From: UKL13-3 sp040387195
GTDB taxonomy: Bacteria > Bacteroidota > Bacteroidia > UKL13-3
Reading direction: 5' to 3'
Assembly: GCA_040387195.1 (NCBI GenBank)
Contig: JAZKEF010000012.1
Coordinates: 124,001-188,000, forward strand
DNA length: 64,000 nt
A model generated the notes under the pieces. That model saw only the letters and a list, made by a program, of their open reading frames with translations. It had not been told where the DNA came from and ran no database searches. Of this stretch, positions 24,624-33,129 are shown in pieces. Position 1 is the first letter of the stretch; each line of letters starts with the position of its first letter. The position numbers and the translations under genes were made by a program.

Positions 24624-25674
24624 CGCATATGCGCAAGCGGTCAGTCGGCTGCAGCAGCTTATTGCAATACCATCATTCAGTAAAGAGGAACAAAGTGTTG
24701 TTACACTATTTGAATCCTGGATGAAAGAAGATGGTATCATCTTTCTCCGCGAAGGCAATAATCTCATAGCAACAACCTTCAACGGAACTAGTACCAAACC
24801 AACCATTCTGCTCAATTCACATACTGATACCGTAAAACCCAATGCCGGATATACGCGTAATCCATTTGATGCAAGCATTGAAGAACACAAATTATTCGGA
24901 CTTGGGAGTAATGATGCCGGTGGTGCTCTCATTTGTTTGTATACTGTGTTTAAAGAATTGTATCGGCAAAATGACTTACCCTTCAATATTATTTTTGCCG
25001 CAACGGCCGAAGAAGAAATATCGGGTACAAACGGAATTGAATCAATCCTACCGAAACTGGGTAATATAGACCTTGCCATTGTTGGAGAACCTACCCTCAT
25101 GCATTTGGCCATTGCAGAAAAAGGTCTTCTTGTGATTGATTGTGTTGCACACGGAAAAGCCGGACATGCTGCCCGTAAGGAGGGTAACAATGCCATCTAT
25201 AACGCACTTAAGGACATTTCCTGGTTTGAGTCTTATTCTTTCCCGAAGATATCTGAAACGTTAGGAGAAGTAAACATGAGTGTAACAATGATGCATGCGG
25301 GAACACAACACAATGTGATTCCAGCCGAATGCTTTTTTACTGTTGATATCCGTTGTACCGATGCCTACACACATGAGGAACTATTGGTTATCATTAAACA
25401 CCATGTGCATTGTGAAGTAACTCCCCGCTCCTTGCGATTACGCCCTTCGGGTATACCTGCAACACATCCTGTTGTGCGAGCTGGGTTGCAACTTGGCCGG
25501 CAAATCTATGGTTCGCCAACTTCTTCCGATCAGGCATTGATACCCTTTCCTTCTGTCAAAATAGGACCAGGTGATTCAGCCCGTTCACATCAGGCGGATG
25601 AGTTTATTTACCTCGATGAATTGAAAGAAGGCATCCTCATTTACCATCAACTTTTAACAACCTTACAATTATGA
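24598..25674 (+). CDS. M20-family deacylase, likely N-acyl-citrulline/ornithine deacylase
   Basis: A 358-residue M20 metallopeptidase-like hydrolase. Metal-site motifs: HTDTVKP (first His/Asp pair), GLGSNDAGGALICLY (bridging Asp), AATAEEEISGTNG (general-base Glu pair) and a late HQADEFIY (last His). In organisms using ArgF' the acyl group leaves after carbamoylation, so the expected substrate is acyl-citrulline rather than acetylornithine as for classical ArgE. Position between argB and argH supports this. Its last four bases (ATGA) overlap the argH start. Confidence 0.88.
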   Translation: MLEPNWLDSAYAQAVSRLQQLIAIPSFSKEEQSVVTLFESWMKEDGIIFLREGNNLIATTFNGTSTKPTILLNSHTDTVKPNAGYTRNPFDASIEEHKLFGLGSNDAGGALICLYTVFKELYRQNDLPFNIIFAATAEEEISGTNGIESILPKLGNIDLAIVGEPTLMHLAIAEKGLLVIDCVAHGKAGHAARKEGNNAIYNALKDISWFESYSFPKISETLGEVNMSVTMMHAGTQHNVIPAECFFTVDIRCTDAYTHEELLVIIKHHVHCEVTPRSLRLRPSGIPATHPVVRAGLQLGRQIYGSPTSSDQALIPFPSVKIGPGDSARSHQADEFIYLDELKEGILIYHQLLTTLQL

Positions 25675-26966
25675 AAATCTGGCAAAAAAAACATACCAAC
25701 ACTTCGGCCACAATAGATAAATTTACCGTTGGCCGTGATAAAGAATTTGATCTGTTGCTGGCAAAATATGATGTTCAGGGTTCTTTGGCTCACGCTCAAA
25801 TGTTGTACAGCATTGGTTTACTTACCCAACTGGAATGGGAACAAATTGAAATTGCCTTAACTGCCATTTTGAAAACCATCGAAGTCGAAACTTTTCAATT
25901 AGATGAAGAGGTGGAAGATATTCACTCACAAATTGAGTTGATGTTAACGCAACAAATTGGTGAGACGGGTAAAAAAATTCACAGTGGGCGTTCACGTAAC
26001 GATCAGGTTTTAGTAGATATCAAACTATACCTACGTGCCGAAACAAAACACCTTGCTCAACAGGTAAACGGATTGTTTGAACAGTTGCTGCAACTCAGCG
26101 ATACACATAAAAACAAATTATTACCCGGCTACACTCACTTTCAGCTGGCCATGCCTTCTTCCTTCGGTTTATGGTTTGCGGCATATGCAGAGAGCCTGCT
26201 GGATGATATGGAATGGATTCGGGCTGCATATAATATGAACAATAAAAATCCTTTAGGTTCAGGAGCTGGATATGGTTCATCTTTCCCTTTAAACAGAACA
26301 TTAACCACCGAATTGTTGCAGTTTGAAAGCATGAACTACAATGTGGTATACGCACAAATGACCCGTGGAAAATCCGAGAAGGCTATGGCTACAGCCTTGG
26401 CAGCAGTTGCAGCAACACTTTCCAAATTTGCATATGATGTGTGTTTATATATGAATCAAAACTTTGGTTTCATCACTTTTCCGGATGAGCTGACAACAGG
26501 TTCCAGTATCATGCCACATAAAAAAAATCCGGATGCATTCGAATTGATTCGCGCAAAATGCAATCGCATACAAGCCTTACCTAATGAACTCACTTTATTA
26601 ACCAACAACCTGCCATCGGGTTACCACCGAGACATGCAGCTCACCAAAGAAATCCTTTTTCCGGCTATTGAAGAACTCCATTCATGTTTAGAAATAACCG
26701 GATTTATGTTAGAACACATCATCTTAAAAGAAGATATTTTACATAATGACAAGTATGCTCATTTATTTAGTGTTGAACGAGTAAATGAGATGGTGCTAGA
26801 AGGAACTCCATTCAGAGATGCATATAAAATGGTTGGACAGGAAATTGAACAAGGCACATTTAAAGCCCCTGACCAACTAAACCATACACACGAGGGTAGC
26901 ATTGGCAATCTGTGCAACGATAAGATCCGCGAACAGATGCAGCAATTTCAATATCTCTTCCAATAA
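25671..26966 (+). CDS. argH: Argininosuccinate lyase
   Basis: A 431-residue fumarase-superfamily enzyme releasing arginine and fumarate, the final step. The superfamily signature GSSIMPHKKNPDAFELIRAK is intact, as are KIHSGRSRNDQVLVDIKLYL (substrate loop) and YTHFQLAMPSSFGLW. It ends the operon: its TAA lies in the left arm of a strong terminator. It starts in an ATGA overlap with the deacylase, so the last genes are translationally coupled. Confidence 0.96.
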   Translation: MKIWQKKHTNTSATIDKFTVGRDKEFDLLLAKYDVQGSLAHAQMLYSIGLLTQLEWEQIEIALTAILKTIEVETFQLDEEVEDIHSQIELMLTQQIGETGKKIHSGRSRNDQVLVDIKLYLRAETKHLAQQVNGLFEQLLQLSDTHKNKLLPGYTHFQLAMPSSFGLWFAAYAESLLDDMEWIRAAYNMNNKNPLGSGAGYGSSFPLNRTLTTELLQFESMNYNVVYAQMTRGKSEKAMATALAAVAATLSKFAYDVCLYMNQNFGFITFPDELTTGSSIMPHKKNPDAFELIRAKCNRIQALPNELTLLTNNLPSGYHRDMQLTKEILFPAIEELHSCLEITGFMLEHIILKEDILHNDKYAHLFSVERVNEMVLEGTPFRDAYKMVGQEIEQGTFKAPDQLNHTHEGSIGNLCNDKIREQMQQFQYLFQ

Positions 26967-27006
26967 CAGAAAAGGCAGCCCAATTGGAGCTGCCTTTTCT
27001 GTTATT
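26962..27006. terminator. Strong bidirectional terminator between argH and slyD
   Basis: An 18-base perfect inverted repeat (arms 26962-26979 and 26989-27006, sequence AATAACAGAAAAGGCAGC) with a nine-base loop. Each arm has an A/T run that becomes a U-tract on the opposite strand, so it can end both the plus-strand argH message and the minus-strand slyD message. The argH stop codon is inside the left arm. Confidence 0.9.
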
Positions 27007-27016
27007 TTCGGTATAT

Positions 27017-27496
27017 TTAGTGATGATGCCCGCCCGGACCATGCACATGGCCGTGGTCCAATTCATCTTTTGTTGCTTCGCGTACATCAAGCACCTCAAC
27101 ATCAAAATTTAATTCAACACCTGCCAATGGATGGTTGCCGTCAACGGTTACTGTTTCTGAACCTACATTGGTGATGGTTACGATAAAACGTTGCTCTTCC
27201 GAACCTGCTTCGAATTGCATACCCGGTTTTACATCCTGTCCGCCAAAAGCACTTACCGGAATTTCCTGAACCATACGTTCGTCACGTACACCATATCCTT
27301 TATCGGGACTGATTTTAAGGTTGAGTTTATCACCGGTTGTGCGGCCATCCAATCCTTCTTCCATACCGGGGATTAAGTGACCCAATCCATGAATATACAA
27401 TAAAGGCTCTTTTCCTGCGCTCGAATCCAGAATGGTTCCGTTATTGTCAGTTAGGGTGTAGTGGATGGATACCACTTTGTTTAAATCTACTTTCAT
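27017..27496 (-). CDS. slyD: FKBP-type peptidyl-prolyl isomerase, SlyD type
   Basis: A 159-residue SlyD-like protein. The FKBP core (VVSIHYTLTDNNGTILDSS, PLLYIHGLGHLIPGMEEGLD) is split by an IF (chaperone) domain (MVQEIPVSAFGGQ through VDGNHPLAGVELNFDVEVLDV). The C-terminus is His-rich (ELDHGHVHGPGGHHH) and could bind nickel or other metals. The start is set at MKVDLNKVVSIHY (27496); an 18-residue upstream extension lacks any conserved feature. It is cytoplasmic, with no signal peptide. It shares the terminator with argH. Confidence 0.93.
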   Translation of the reverse strand: MKVDLNKVVSIHYTLTDNNGTILDSSAGKEPLLYIHGLGHLIPGMEEGLDGRTTGDKLNLKISPDKGYGVRDERMVQEIPVSAFGGQDVKPGMQFEAGSEEQRFIVTITNVGSETVTVDGNHPLAGVELNFDVEVLDVREATKDELDHGHVHGPGGHHH

Positions 27497-27547
27497 ACTT
27501 ATTGTGTTATAGGACGTGTGAATCCTGTTAATTATGTAATTGGGCAG

Positions 27548-27578
27548 CAAAGGTGTAATTACTTAGGAAATAAACAAG
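27548..27578 (-). promoter_or_regulatory. Possible slyD promoter
   Basis: On the minus strand CACCTTTG (27548-27555) resembles TAnnTTTG with one mismatch, and CTTG (27575-27578) lies 19 bases upstream. It is about 50 bases from the slyD ATG. Confidence 0.4.
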
Positions 27579-27590
27579 GGTAAAATGGAA

Positions 27591-30500
27591 TTAATCTTGT
27601 GATCGGGTTGCCAAATCCTGATGTGTATTTTCTGTCATCAGTTCCCTGTCGATATAAGGCAGACGCTTCAGATAATTTACTTCAATACTTAAGAAATCAT
27701 ACTCTACGGTTACCTTTCCCCTGATGTGGTAACAACCGTTTCCGGTAAACGCAAACTGCCTTGCGCTATCGGGAAAATGTACGGTATCAATCCAGTTTCC
27801 TTCAATATCCACAAACGTACCAAAATACATGTTCTCCGACTTACTGGTATATGTCCTTTTTGTATTCACCAAATACCCCACAATACTTACTTCCTTATTG
27901 ATATGTTCGTTCAGTTCTTTAGCAGTGAGTTTAGATGGCATGCTATCGCGTAACAACTCAAATGGAGGACACAATGAAAATCCAAGCAACTCCATTTCAT
28001 CAAACGCATCATCGAGTGCCGAGCCTGTTAAAGCAGGCAATGAGAAGGATTTATATTGTTTTTTGAACAATTGGTTTCCTGCATCATCCTGCCTTACCGG
28101 TTGGATGATAGCATGTGCCTGCCACAACAATTCCTTTTTATTTTTACCCGTAAAATTAAACGCACCAACACGGATCAACAGCCGCATCTGTTCGATGGCA
28201 ATGGGAACACGATCAATAAAATCTTCCATACTTGTGAATAGTCCATGTTTACGTTCCCGGAGAATCATTTCCCGTGTATGCTCAGTTACTTCTGCAATCA
28301 TTTCCAATCCGAGGTAAATATCTGTTCCGTTGATGGCAGTATCATCATTGCTATTATTTACACAGGGAACATGGATGATGGCACCATGCATGCGGGCTTC
28401 ATGGATGTATAATTCTTTTCTGTAAAATCCCCCACCGTTGTTAAGTGTTGCCACCATATACTCTAACGGATAATATGCCTTTAAGTAGAGTGCCTGGTAA
28501 CTCTCCACCGCATAACTGGCTGAATGTCCCTTAGAGAAAGCGAAGTTGGCAAAACTCTCTATCTGGTTCCATATATCGGTGACTACTTTTTCATCGTGTC
28601 CTTTTTGCAAACAATTTTTAAAAAACTGCTCGCGTACTTTAAAAAACTCATTCCGTTGTTTAAACTTCCAGCTCATACCCCTACGCAGGTAATCGGCTTC
28701 GGCCAACGTAAGATCCGCAAACTGATGCGCTACTTTAATCACATCTTCCTGGTATACCATTACGCCATATGTTTCTTCCAGGATATCATACAGCTGTGGC
28801 AACTTGTTCCGGGCTTTTATCCGCAATTCCTTATTTCTGAACCTATCAATATATTCCCGCATCATCCCGCTTTTACTTACCCCGGGACGAATAATGGAAC
28901 TGGCAGCCACCAATCGCAAATAATCATCAGCCCGCAGCTTGGCCAGCAACATGCGCATGCCGGGCGACTCTACATAGAAACAACCGATGGCTTTACCTTC
29001 GCGCAGTAAGTCTTTTACCTTTTCATCTTCCTTAAATTGTTTCACCTGGTGGATATCAATCTCCACACCTCTGTTTTCTTTAATGATGGTAAGGGCGTCT
29101 TTAATTTTCCCTAATCCCCGCTGACTCAAAATATCAAACTTGAACAAACCGATATCCTCAGCTTCGATCATACTGAATTGAGTGGTGGCATACCCTTTGG
29201 GAGGTAAGTTGGTTGCCGAATAATACGTAATCGGTTTTTCCGAAATCAGGATACCACTTGCATGAATACTCAGGTGATTCGGTTTACCGATCAATGTTTG
29301 GGCATAATAAAAAAGTGCTTCGGTCAGGTTTCCCTTCGTATAACCTTTCATATTGGCATAACGCGGGGCCAGTTTTTTCAACTGCTGAATTTCGGCCGGA
29401 GGAAATCCAAACACCTTTCCAAGTTCCTGCACAACCGCATCTTTTTGAAATGTGCTGTATGTTCCCTGTAAAGCTACATTTCCATCTGTACCAAAACGTT
29501 CAAAAATATACCGCGTCATATCTTCTCTGTCGCGCCACGAGAAATCAATATCAAAATCGGGAGCATTGCTACGGTGTTCATTGATAAAACGTTCGAAATA
29601 CAAATCGAGCTCCAGCGGATCTACATCGGTGATGCCAATTAAATACGCTACCAGACTGTTGGCACCACTCCCTCGTCCAACATGGTAATAACCCCTGCTC
29701 CTTGCATAGTTTACAATGTCCCAGTTAATCAAAAAATAGGATGTAAACTCTTTACCCGCAATAACCTTTAACTCTTTTTTCATCCGTTCTCTGGCTATCT
29801 CAGTCTCCTGTGTATCACCATACCGATATTCCAATCCTTTTTCACATTCACTTAGCAGCAATGCCATATCATGCTCTATGCTGTCGGTATAAAACTGTTT
29901 ATTCTTGCTTTTGAGCTTACCGTATTCAAAGGTCACACTACAGCTATTGAGCAACACCTCTGTATTGGAAAGGATATGCGGGTATTCAGCATAGGCAGCT
30001 GATAATACATCGTGCGCAATCATCATTTCATTTCCTTTTGCATGTTCGGTGGGAGCTAGTTTACTCAACAAGGTATTGGTATCAATAGCCCGCAAGAGCC
30101 GGTGCAAACTGAATTCCTTTTTACCTGCAAAACTCACTTCGTGCAATACCACTAATTTTGAGGTAAGTTTTTTATAAGGCGAAACAACCAATTGTTTAAG
30201 ATCGTTCACCGAAACCCCAATGTATTCGTTTTCCCGGAGTGGCCAACCTTTGTATCCTGCAAACGGATAAATAATATAGGCATGAAAAAACTCAGGAGCA
30301 ACAGTATCAAATACTTCACTTGTATGCAAATGTTTGGTTAGATGTTCGTTTAGTTCTTTAAAGCCTTCATTGTTTTTAGCAAGTCCTACATACTGCTGCT
30401 TTACTCCATTTCTGAAATCAATACCAATAACAGGCTTTACGATTTTCCCTTCGGTAAGTCGCAATGTTTCGAGCACAGCAGAGGTATTATTGATATCCGT

Positions 30501-30605
30501 TAAAGCAAATATCCGGTATCCGTTATGATAGACTGCTGTAAGTAGTTCCTTAATGGAATAGGTACCATAACCGAAGCTGTAATAGGTGTGGCAGTTGAGC
30601 AACAT
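27591..30605 (-). CDS. Alternative DNA polymerase III alpha subunit (DnaE2/ImuC-like)
   Basis: A 1004-residue C-family polymerase, shorter than replicative DnaE. Palm-domain catalytic motifs are intact: VGRGSGANSLVAYLIGITDV and the Asp pair in NAPDFDIDFSWRDRED near residue 350. A helix-hairpin-helix/OB region follows (ALTGSALDDAFDEMELLGFS, then NKEVSIVGYLVNTKRTYTSK). The N-terminal PHP domain is degenerate: it begins NCHTYYSFGYG where active PHP domains have HxH, and LTDINN replaces LTDHGN, so metal ligands are lost. It stands with a Y-family polymerase and an S24 repressor, which points to translesion synthesis rather than replication. Confidence 0.9.
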   Translation of the reverse strand: MLLNCHTYYSFGYGTYSIKELLTAVYHNGYRIFALTDINNTSAVLETLRLTEGKIVKPVIGIDFRNGVKQQYVGLAKNNEGFKELNEHLTKHLHTSEVFDTVAPEFFHAYIIYPFAGYKGWPLRENEYIGVSVNDLKQLVVSPYKKLTSKLVVLHEVSFAGKKEFSLHRLLRAIDTNTLLSKLAPTEHAKGNEMMIAHDVLSAAYAEYPHILSNTEVLLNSCSVTFEYGKLKSKNKQFYTDSIEHDMALLLSECEKGLEYRYGDTQETEIARERMKKELKVIAGKEFTSYFLINWDIVNYARSRGYYHVGRGSGANSLVAYLIGITDVDPLELDLYFERFINEHRSNAPDFDIDFSWRDREDMTRYIFERFGTDGNVALQGTYSTFQKDAVVQELGKVFGFPPAEIQQLKKLAPRYANMKGYTKGNLTEALFYYAQTLIGKPNHLSIHASGILISEKPITYYSATNLPPKGYATTQFSMIEAEDIGLFKFDILSQRGLGKIKDALTIIKENRGVEIDIHQVKQFKEDEKVKDLLREGKAIGCFYVESPGMRMLLAKLRADDYLRLVAASSIIRPGVSKSGMMREYIDRFRNKELRIKARNKLPQLYDILEETYGVMVYQEDVIKVAHQFADLTLAEADYLRRGMSWKFKQRNEFFKVREQFFKNCLQKGHDEKVVTDIWNQIESFANFAFSKGHSASYAVESYQALYLKAYYPLEYMVATLNNGGGFYRKELYIHEARMHGAIIHVPCVNNSNDDTAINGTDIYLGLEMIAEVTEHTREMILRERKHGLFTSMEDFIDRVPIAIEQMRLLIRVGAFNFTGKNKKELLWQAHAIIQPVRQDDAGNQLFKKQYKSFSLPALTGSALDDAFDEMELLGFSLCPPFELLRDSMPSKLTAKELNEHINKEVSIVGYLVNTKRTYTSKSENMYFGTFVDIEGNWIDTVHFPDSARQFAFTGNGCYHIRGKVTVEYDFLSIEVNYLKRLPYIDRELMTENTHQDLATRSQD

Positions 30606-30734
30606 TTGAGAATTGTGATTTTGGAATTGGGAATTGAAAACTGTTAATTATGTTGACTAGTTGATTGGTGGAAAAGTTACGTGTTGTTTATTCCAGGTTA
30701 TTTATTGAGAACAGATCTTCGCAGTGTTTACATG

Positions 30735-30785
30735 CAAGTCTCAGACTTGTTTGTGTAACTTGTTTGAAGTTGCATACTTCAAACA
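30735..30785. repeat. Two adjacent short palindromes
   Basis: CAAGTCT-c-AGACTTG (30735-30749) and TGTTTGAAGT-tgcat-ACTTCAAACA (30761-30785) lie side by side in the dinB-dnaE gap. The paired small hairpins look like a fragment of a dispersed repeat, or a structure in the dinB-dnaE transcript. Nothing else is visible in this 257-base gap. Confidence 0.55.
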
Positions 30786-30862
30786 GCAGTGGTAACATCA
30801 TAACACAATTAACAGATACCATAATTACCATGCTCCATCAACCAATCACTTTATCAACTAGC

Positions 30863-32047
30863 CTATCGCTTAATCCCATTAAACGGATTCATTTCCCTTC
30901 GTTTGTAATCTGTTCCAACAGCTCTTGCTACAGCTTCATCACCATATCGTTTTCTTATTTTATCCATGGCCATATATAATTGAATTTGTTCGGGTGTCTG
31001 ATCGAAAAGGTTGTACTGATGTCCGCCATGCACCAGGTGACTGAACTTGATTCCGATTAAGCGGATGAGCATCCGTTTCTGGTAGAGCTTATCAAACAAT
31101 TCTTTTACTTTATCAATCAGCACATGGTCGAGTGATGTATAGGGAATGCGCGCTTGCATGGTATATGTATTAAAATCTGAATAGCGGATTTTTACCGTTA
31201 CACATGCTGTTAATTTTTGTTCGCTGCGCAATTGATATGCTAACTTTTCAGTCATACCAATAAGTAGTCCCTTTAACATTTTGATATCAATCGTATCCTG
31301 TTCAAAAGTTTGTTCGGTTGAAATCGATTTACGCTCCGAATACGGCACCACGGGCGAGTTATCAATGCCCTGTGCTTTTCTCCAGATAACAGAACCATTT
31401 TCACCCAGCACCTGTTGCAATAACTCCATAGGCATTTCCTGCAGCGTGCGAATCCACATCACACCCATTCCACGTAATAGCTGGTAGGTTTTATCGCCCA
31501 CCATCGGAATTTTTTTGATGGATAGCGGTGCTAAAAACTCCTTTTCTGTGCCAAACAGAATTTCCTTTTGTCCATTCGGTTTAGCCTCACCTGTTCCCAC
31601 TTTGGATACCGTTTTATTGGCCGACATGGCAAACGAAATAGGCAGGTTGGTTTCCTTCATGATTTTTTGCCGTAATTCGGTAGCCAGTTTGTAGCAGCCA
31701 AAAAATTTATCCATGCCGGTAAGGTCCATGTAAAACTCGTCAATAGAGGTTTTTTCATACATGGGAACCGACTCCTTAATGATGTCCGTAATCTGATCGG
31801 AGTAATAACTGTATTGAGACGTATCACCACGCACAATAATCGCTTCGGGACAAAGCAAGCGGGCCTGTCGCATGGGCATGGCCGAATGAATCCCAAATTC
31901 GCGCGCTTCGTAACTGCAGGACGCAACAACTCCCCTGTCGCTAGAACCTCCCACAAGCACAGGTTTTCCTATCAGTTTCGGATTCACCAATCGTTCCACC
32001 GAAACAAAAAACGAGTCGAGATCAATATGTACGATACTGTGGTTCAT
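30863..32047 (-). CDS. dinB: Y-family DNA polymerase (DinB/Pol IV-like)
   Basis: A 394-residue translesion polymerase. Catalytic residues: HIDLDSFFVSVERL (first Asp) and EKTSIDEFYMDLTG (Asp-Glu pair). ASCSYEAREFGIHSAMPM is the fingers region, and a helix-hairpin-helix segment follows (KIPMVGDKTYQLLRGMGV). Near the C-terminus QYNLFD fits the beta-clamp-binding motif QLxLF. It is followed 257 bases later by the alternative DnaE on the same strand, and is divergent from the S24 repressor gene. Together they mirror the ImuB-DnaE2 mutasome pairing, although this protein keeps its catalytic residues, unlike ImuB. Confidence 0.93.
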   Translation of the reverse strand: MNHSIVHIDLDSFFVSVERLVNPKLIGKPVLVGGSSDRGVVASCSYEAREFGIHSAMPMRQARLLCPEAIIVRGDTSQYSYYSDQITDIIKESVPMYEKTSIDEFYMDLTGMDKFFGCYKLATELRQKIMKETNLPISFAMSANKTVSKVGTGEAKPNGQKEILFGTEKEFLAPLSIKKIPMVGDKTYQLLRGMGVMWIRTLQEMPMELLQQVLGENGSVIWRKAQGIDNSPVVPYSERKSISTEQTFEQDTIDIKMLKGLLIGMTEKLAYQLRSEQKLTACVTVKIRYSDFNTYTMQARIPYTSLDHVLIDKVKELFDKLYQKRMLIRLIGIKFSHLVHGGHQYNLFDQTPEQIQLYMAMDKIRKRYGDEAVARAVGTDYKRREMNPFNGIKR

Positions 32048-32055
32048 CGCTACTT

Positions 32056-32069
32056 CCGATAGCTATCGG
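32056..32069. repeat. Interspersed palindrome, copy 1
   Basis: CCGATAGCTATCGG, a perfect 14-base palindrome just upstream of the dinB start. The same core occurs at 32240, 37998 and 63345, always outside genes. Confidence 0.85.
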
Positions 32070-32239
32070 GATTTTTGTTGTGTAAAAGAGTACCCGTTAG
32101 TTACCGCTGAGCAACGCAGAGAATAGTACAGCCATCGAAAAGAGTAATACGCTCTCCGCGTTGCCCCGCGATAAAAAACATTGTCCATTTCAGAATGCAG
32201 GTGAGCAGTAATGAAGCAAGTCAATTGTAGCGTCTTATC

Positions 32240-32257
32240 TCCCGATAGCTATCGGGA
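32240..32257. repeat. Interspersed palindrome, copy 2
   Basis: TCCCGATAGCTATCGGGA, a perfect 18-base palindrome, 180 bases from copy 1 in the dinB/S24 divergent region. Confidence 0.85.
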
Positions 32258-32312
32258 CAACCAATCACTCTATTTACTTTTACCCACCCGTGTAATCAAT
32301 CAAAAATTTCAC

Positions 32313-32361
32313 TTGCAAGATTACTACATTTTTTAGTATTGTTGTACTAAATTTTTTAGCA
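32313..32361 (+). promoter_or_regulatory. Promoter and phased operator array of the S24 repressor gene
   Basis: TTG (32313-32315), 18 bases, then TAGTATTG (32334-32341) form a Bacteroidota-type promoter. Over it lie four half-sites: TACTA (32322-32326), TAGTA (32334-32338), TACTA (32345-32349) and TAGCA (32357-32361), in alternating orientation every 11-12 bases, about one helical turn. The central pair is a perfect inverted repeat TTTAGTA-ttgttg-TACTAAA (32332-32351). This is what an autorepressed promoter of a dimeric XRE regulator would look like. Binding is inferred. Confidence 0.65.
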
Positions 32362-33119
32362 TGTCGAAAATATCACGAAATATCAAGCACTTACGTTTAT
32401 TAAAAAACTGGAGTCAGGGCCAATTGGCCGATGAGGTAGAATTGAGTCGCGCACGTATCGGTTCTTATGAAGAAGGGCGAGCCGAGCCATCCATTGAAGT
32501 GATGGTACGCCTGTCGCATATTTTTCACGTGAGCATTGATGCCTTGGTTAAATCCAACCTAAGTGGATTAAAAGATACGCAACTGATGAAGGTTGCCGAA
32601 AACCGGTTATTGTTTCCCATTATGGTAGACGTGAACAATAATGATCTGGTGGAAGTTGTAACTGCCAAAGCATCGGCAGGCTATTTAAACGGATACAGCG
32701 ATCCCGAGTATTTTGAAAAATTACCCAACATGAATCTGCCTTTTAAGATAACGGGCAAACACCGTGCATTTCCCATTAAGGGGGACTCAATGCCTCCGCT
32801 CAAAGACGGCAGTTTTGTGGTAGGTAAGTTTGTGGAATCCATTAAAGATATTCATGACGGCTCCACGTATATTTTGATTACCAAAGACGAAGGTATTGTA
32901 TACAAACGGGTGCGTGCTAAAGCAAATGTGCTGGAGTTGATTTCTGATAACAAGGTGTATTCGCCTTATATGGTTCATGCTAAAGATGTATTGGAAATAT
33001 GGGAGTTTGTATGCACACTCAATGTATCAGATACAAAAGAGGAAGAACTCAACCTGGAAAGTATCATGGATATGCTACGTAGCATGCGGGTGGAAATTGA
33101 GCAATTGAAAAAGCATTAA
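32361..33119 (+). CDS. XRE-S24 self-cleaving repressor, LexA/CI-like
   Basis: A 252-residue regulator with an N-terminal XRE helix-turn-helix (residues 5-62: LRLLKNWSQGQLADEVELSR, then ARIGSYEEGRAEPS). A C-terminal S24 peptidase domain has the Ala106-Gly107 cleavage site (KASAGYLNGY), catalytic Ser143 (IKGDSMPPLKDG) and Lys182 (IVYKRVRA). Cleavage would separate DNA-binding and dimerisation parts on RecA activation, as in LexA and lambda CI. The C-terminal 40 residues form a possible coiled coil. It is divergent from dinB-dnaE, so I infer that it controls this repair cassette and itself. Confidence 0.88.
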   Translation: MSKISRNIKHLRLLKNWSQGQLADEVELSRARIGSYEEGRAEPSIEVMVRLSHIFHVSIDALVKSNLSGLKDTQLMKVAENRLLFPIMVDVNNNDLVEVVTAKASAGYLNGYSDPEYFEKLPNMNLPFKITGKHRAFPIKGDSMPPLKDGSFVVGKFVESIKDIHDGSTYILITKDEGIVYKRVRAKANVLELISDNKVYSPYMVHAKDVLEIWEFVCTLNVSDTKEEELNLESIMDMLRSMRVEIEQLKKH

Positions 33120-33129
33120 ACATAACCTT

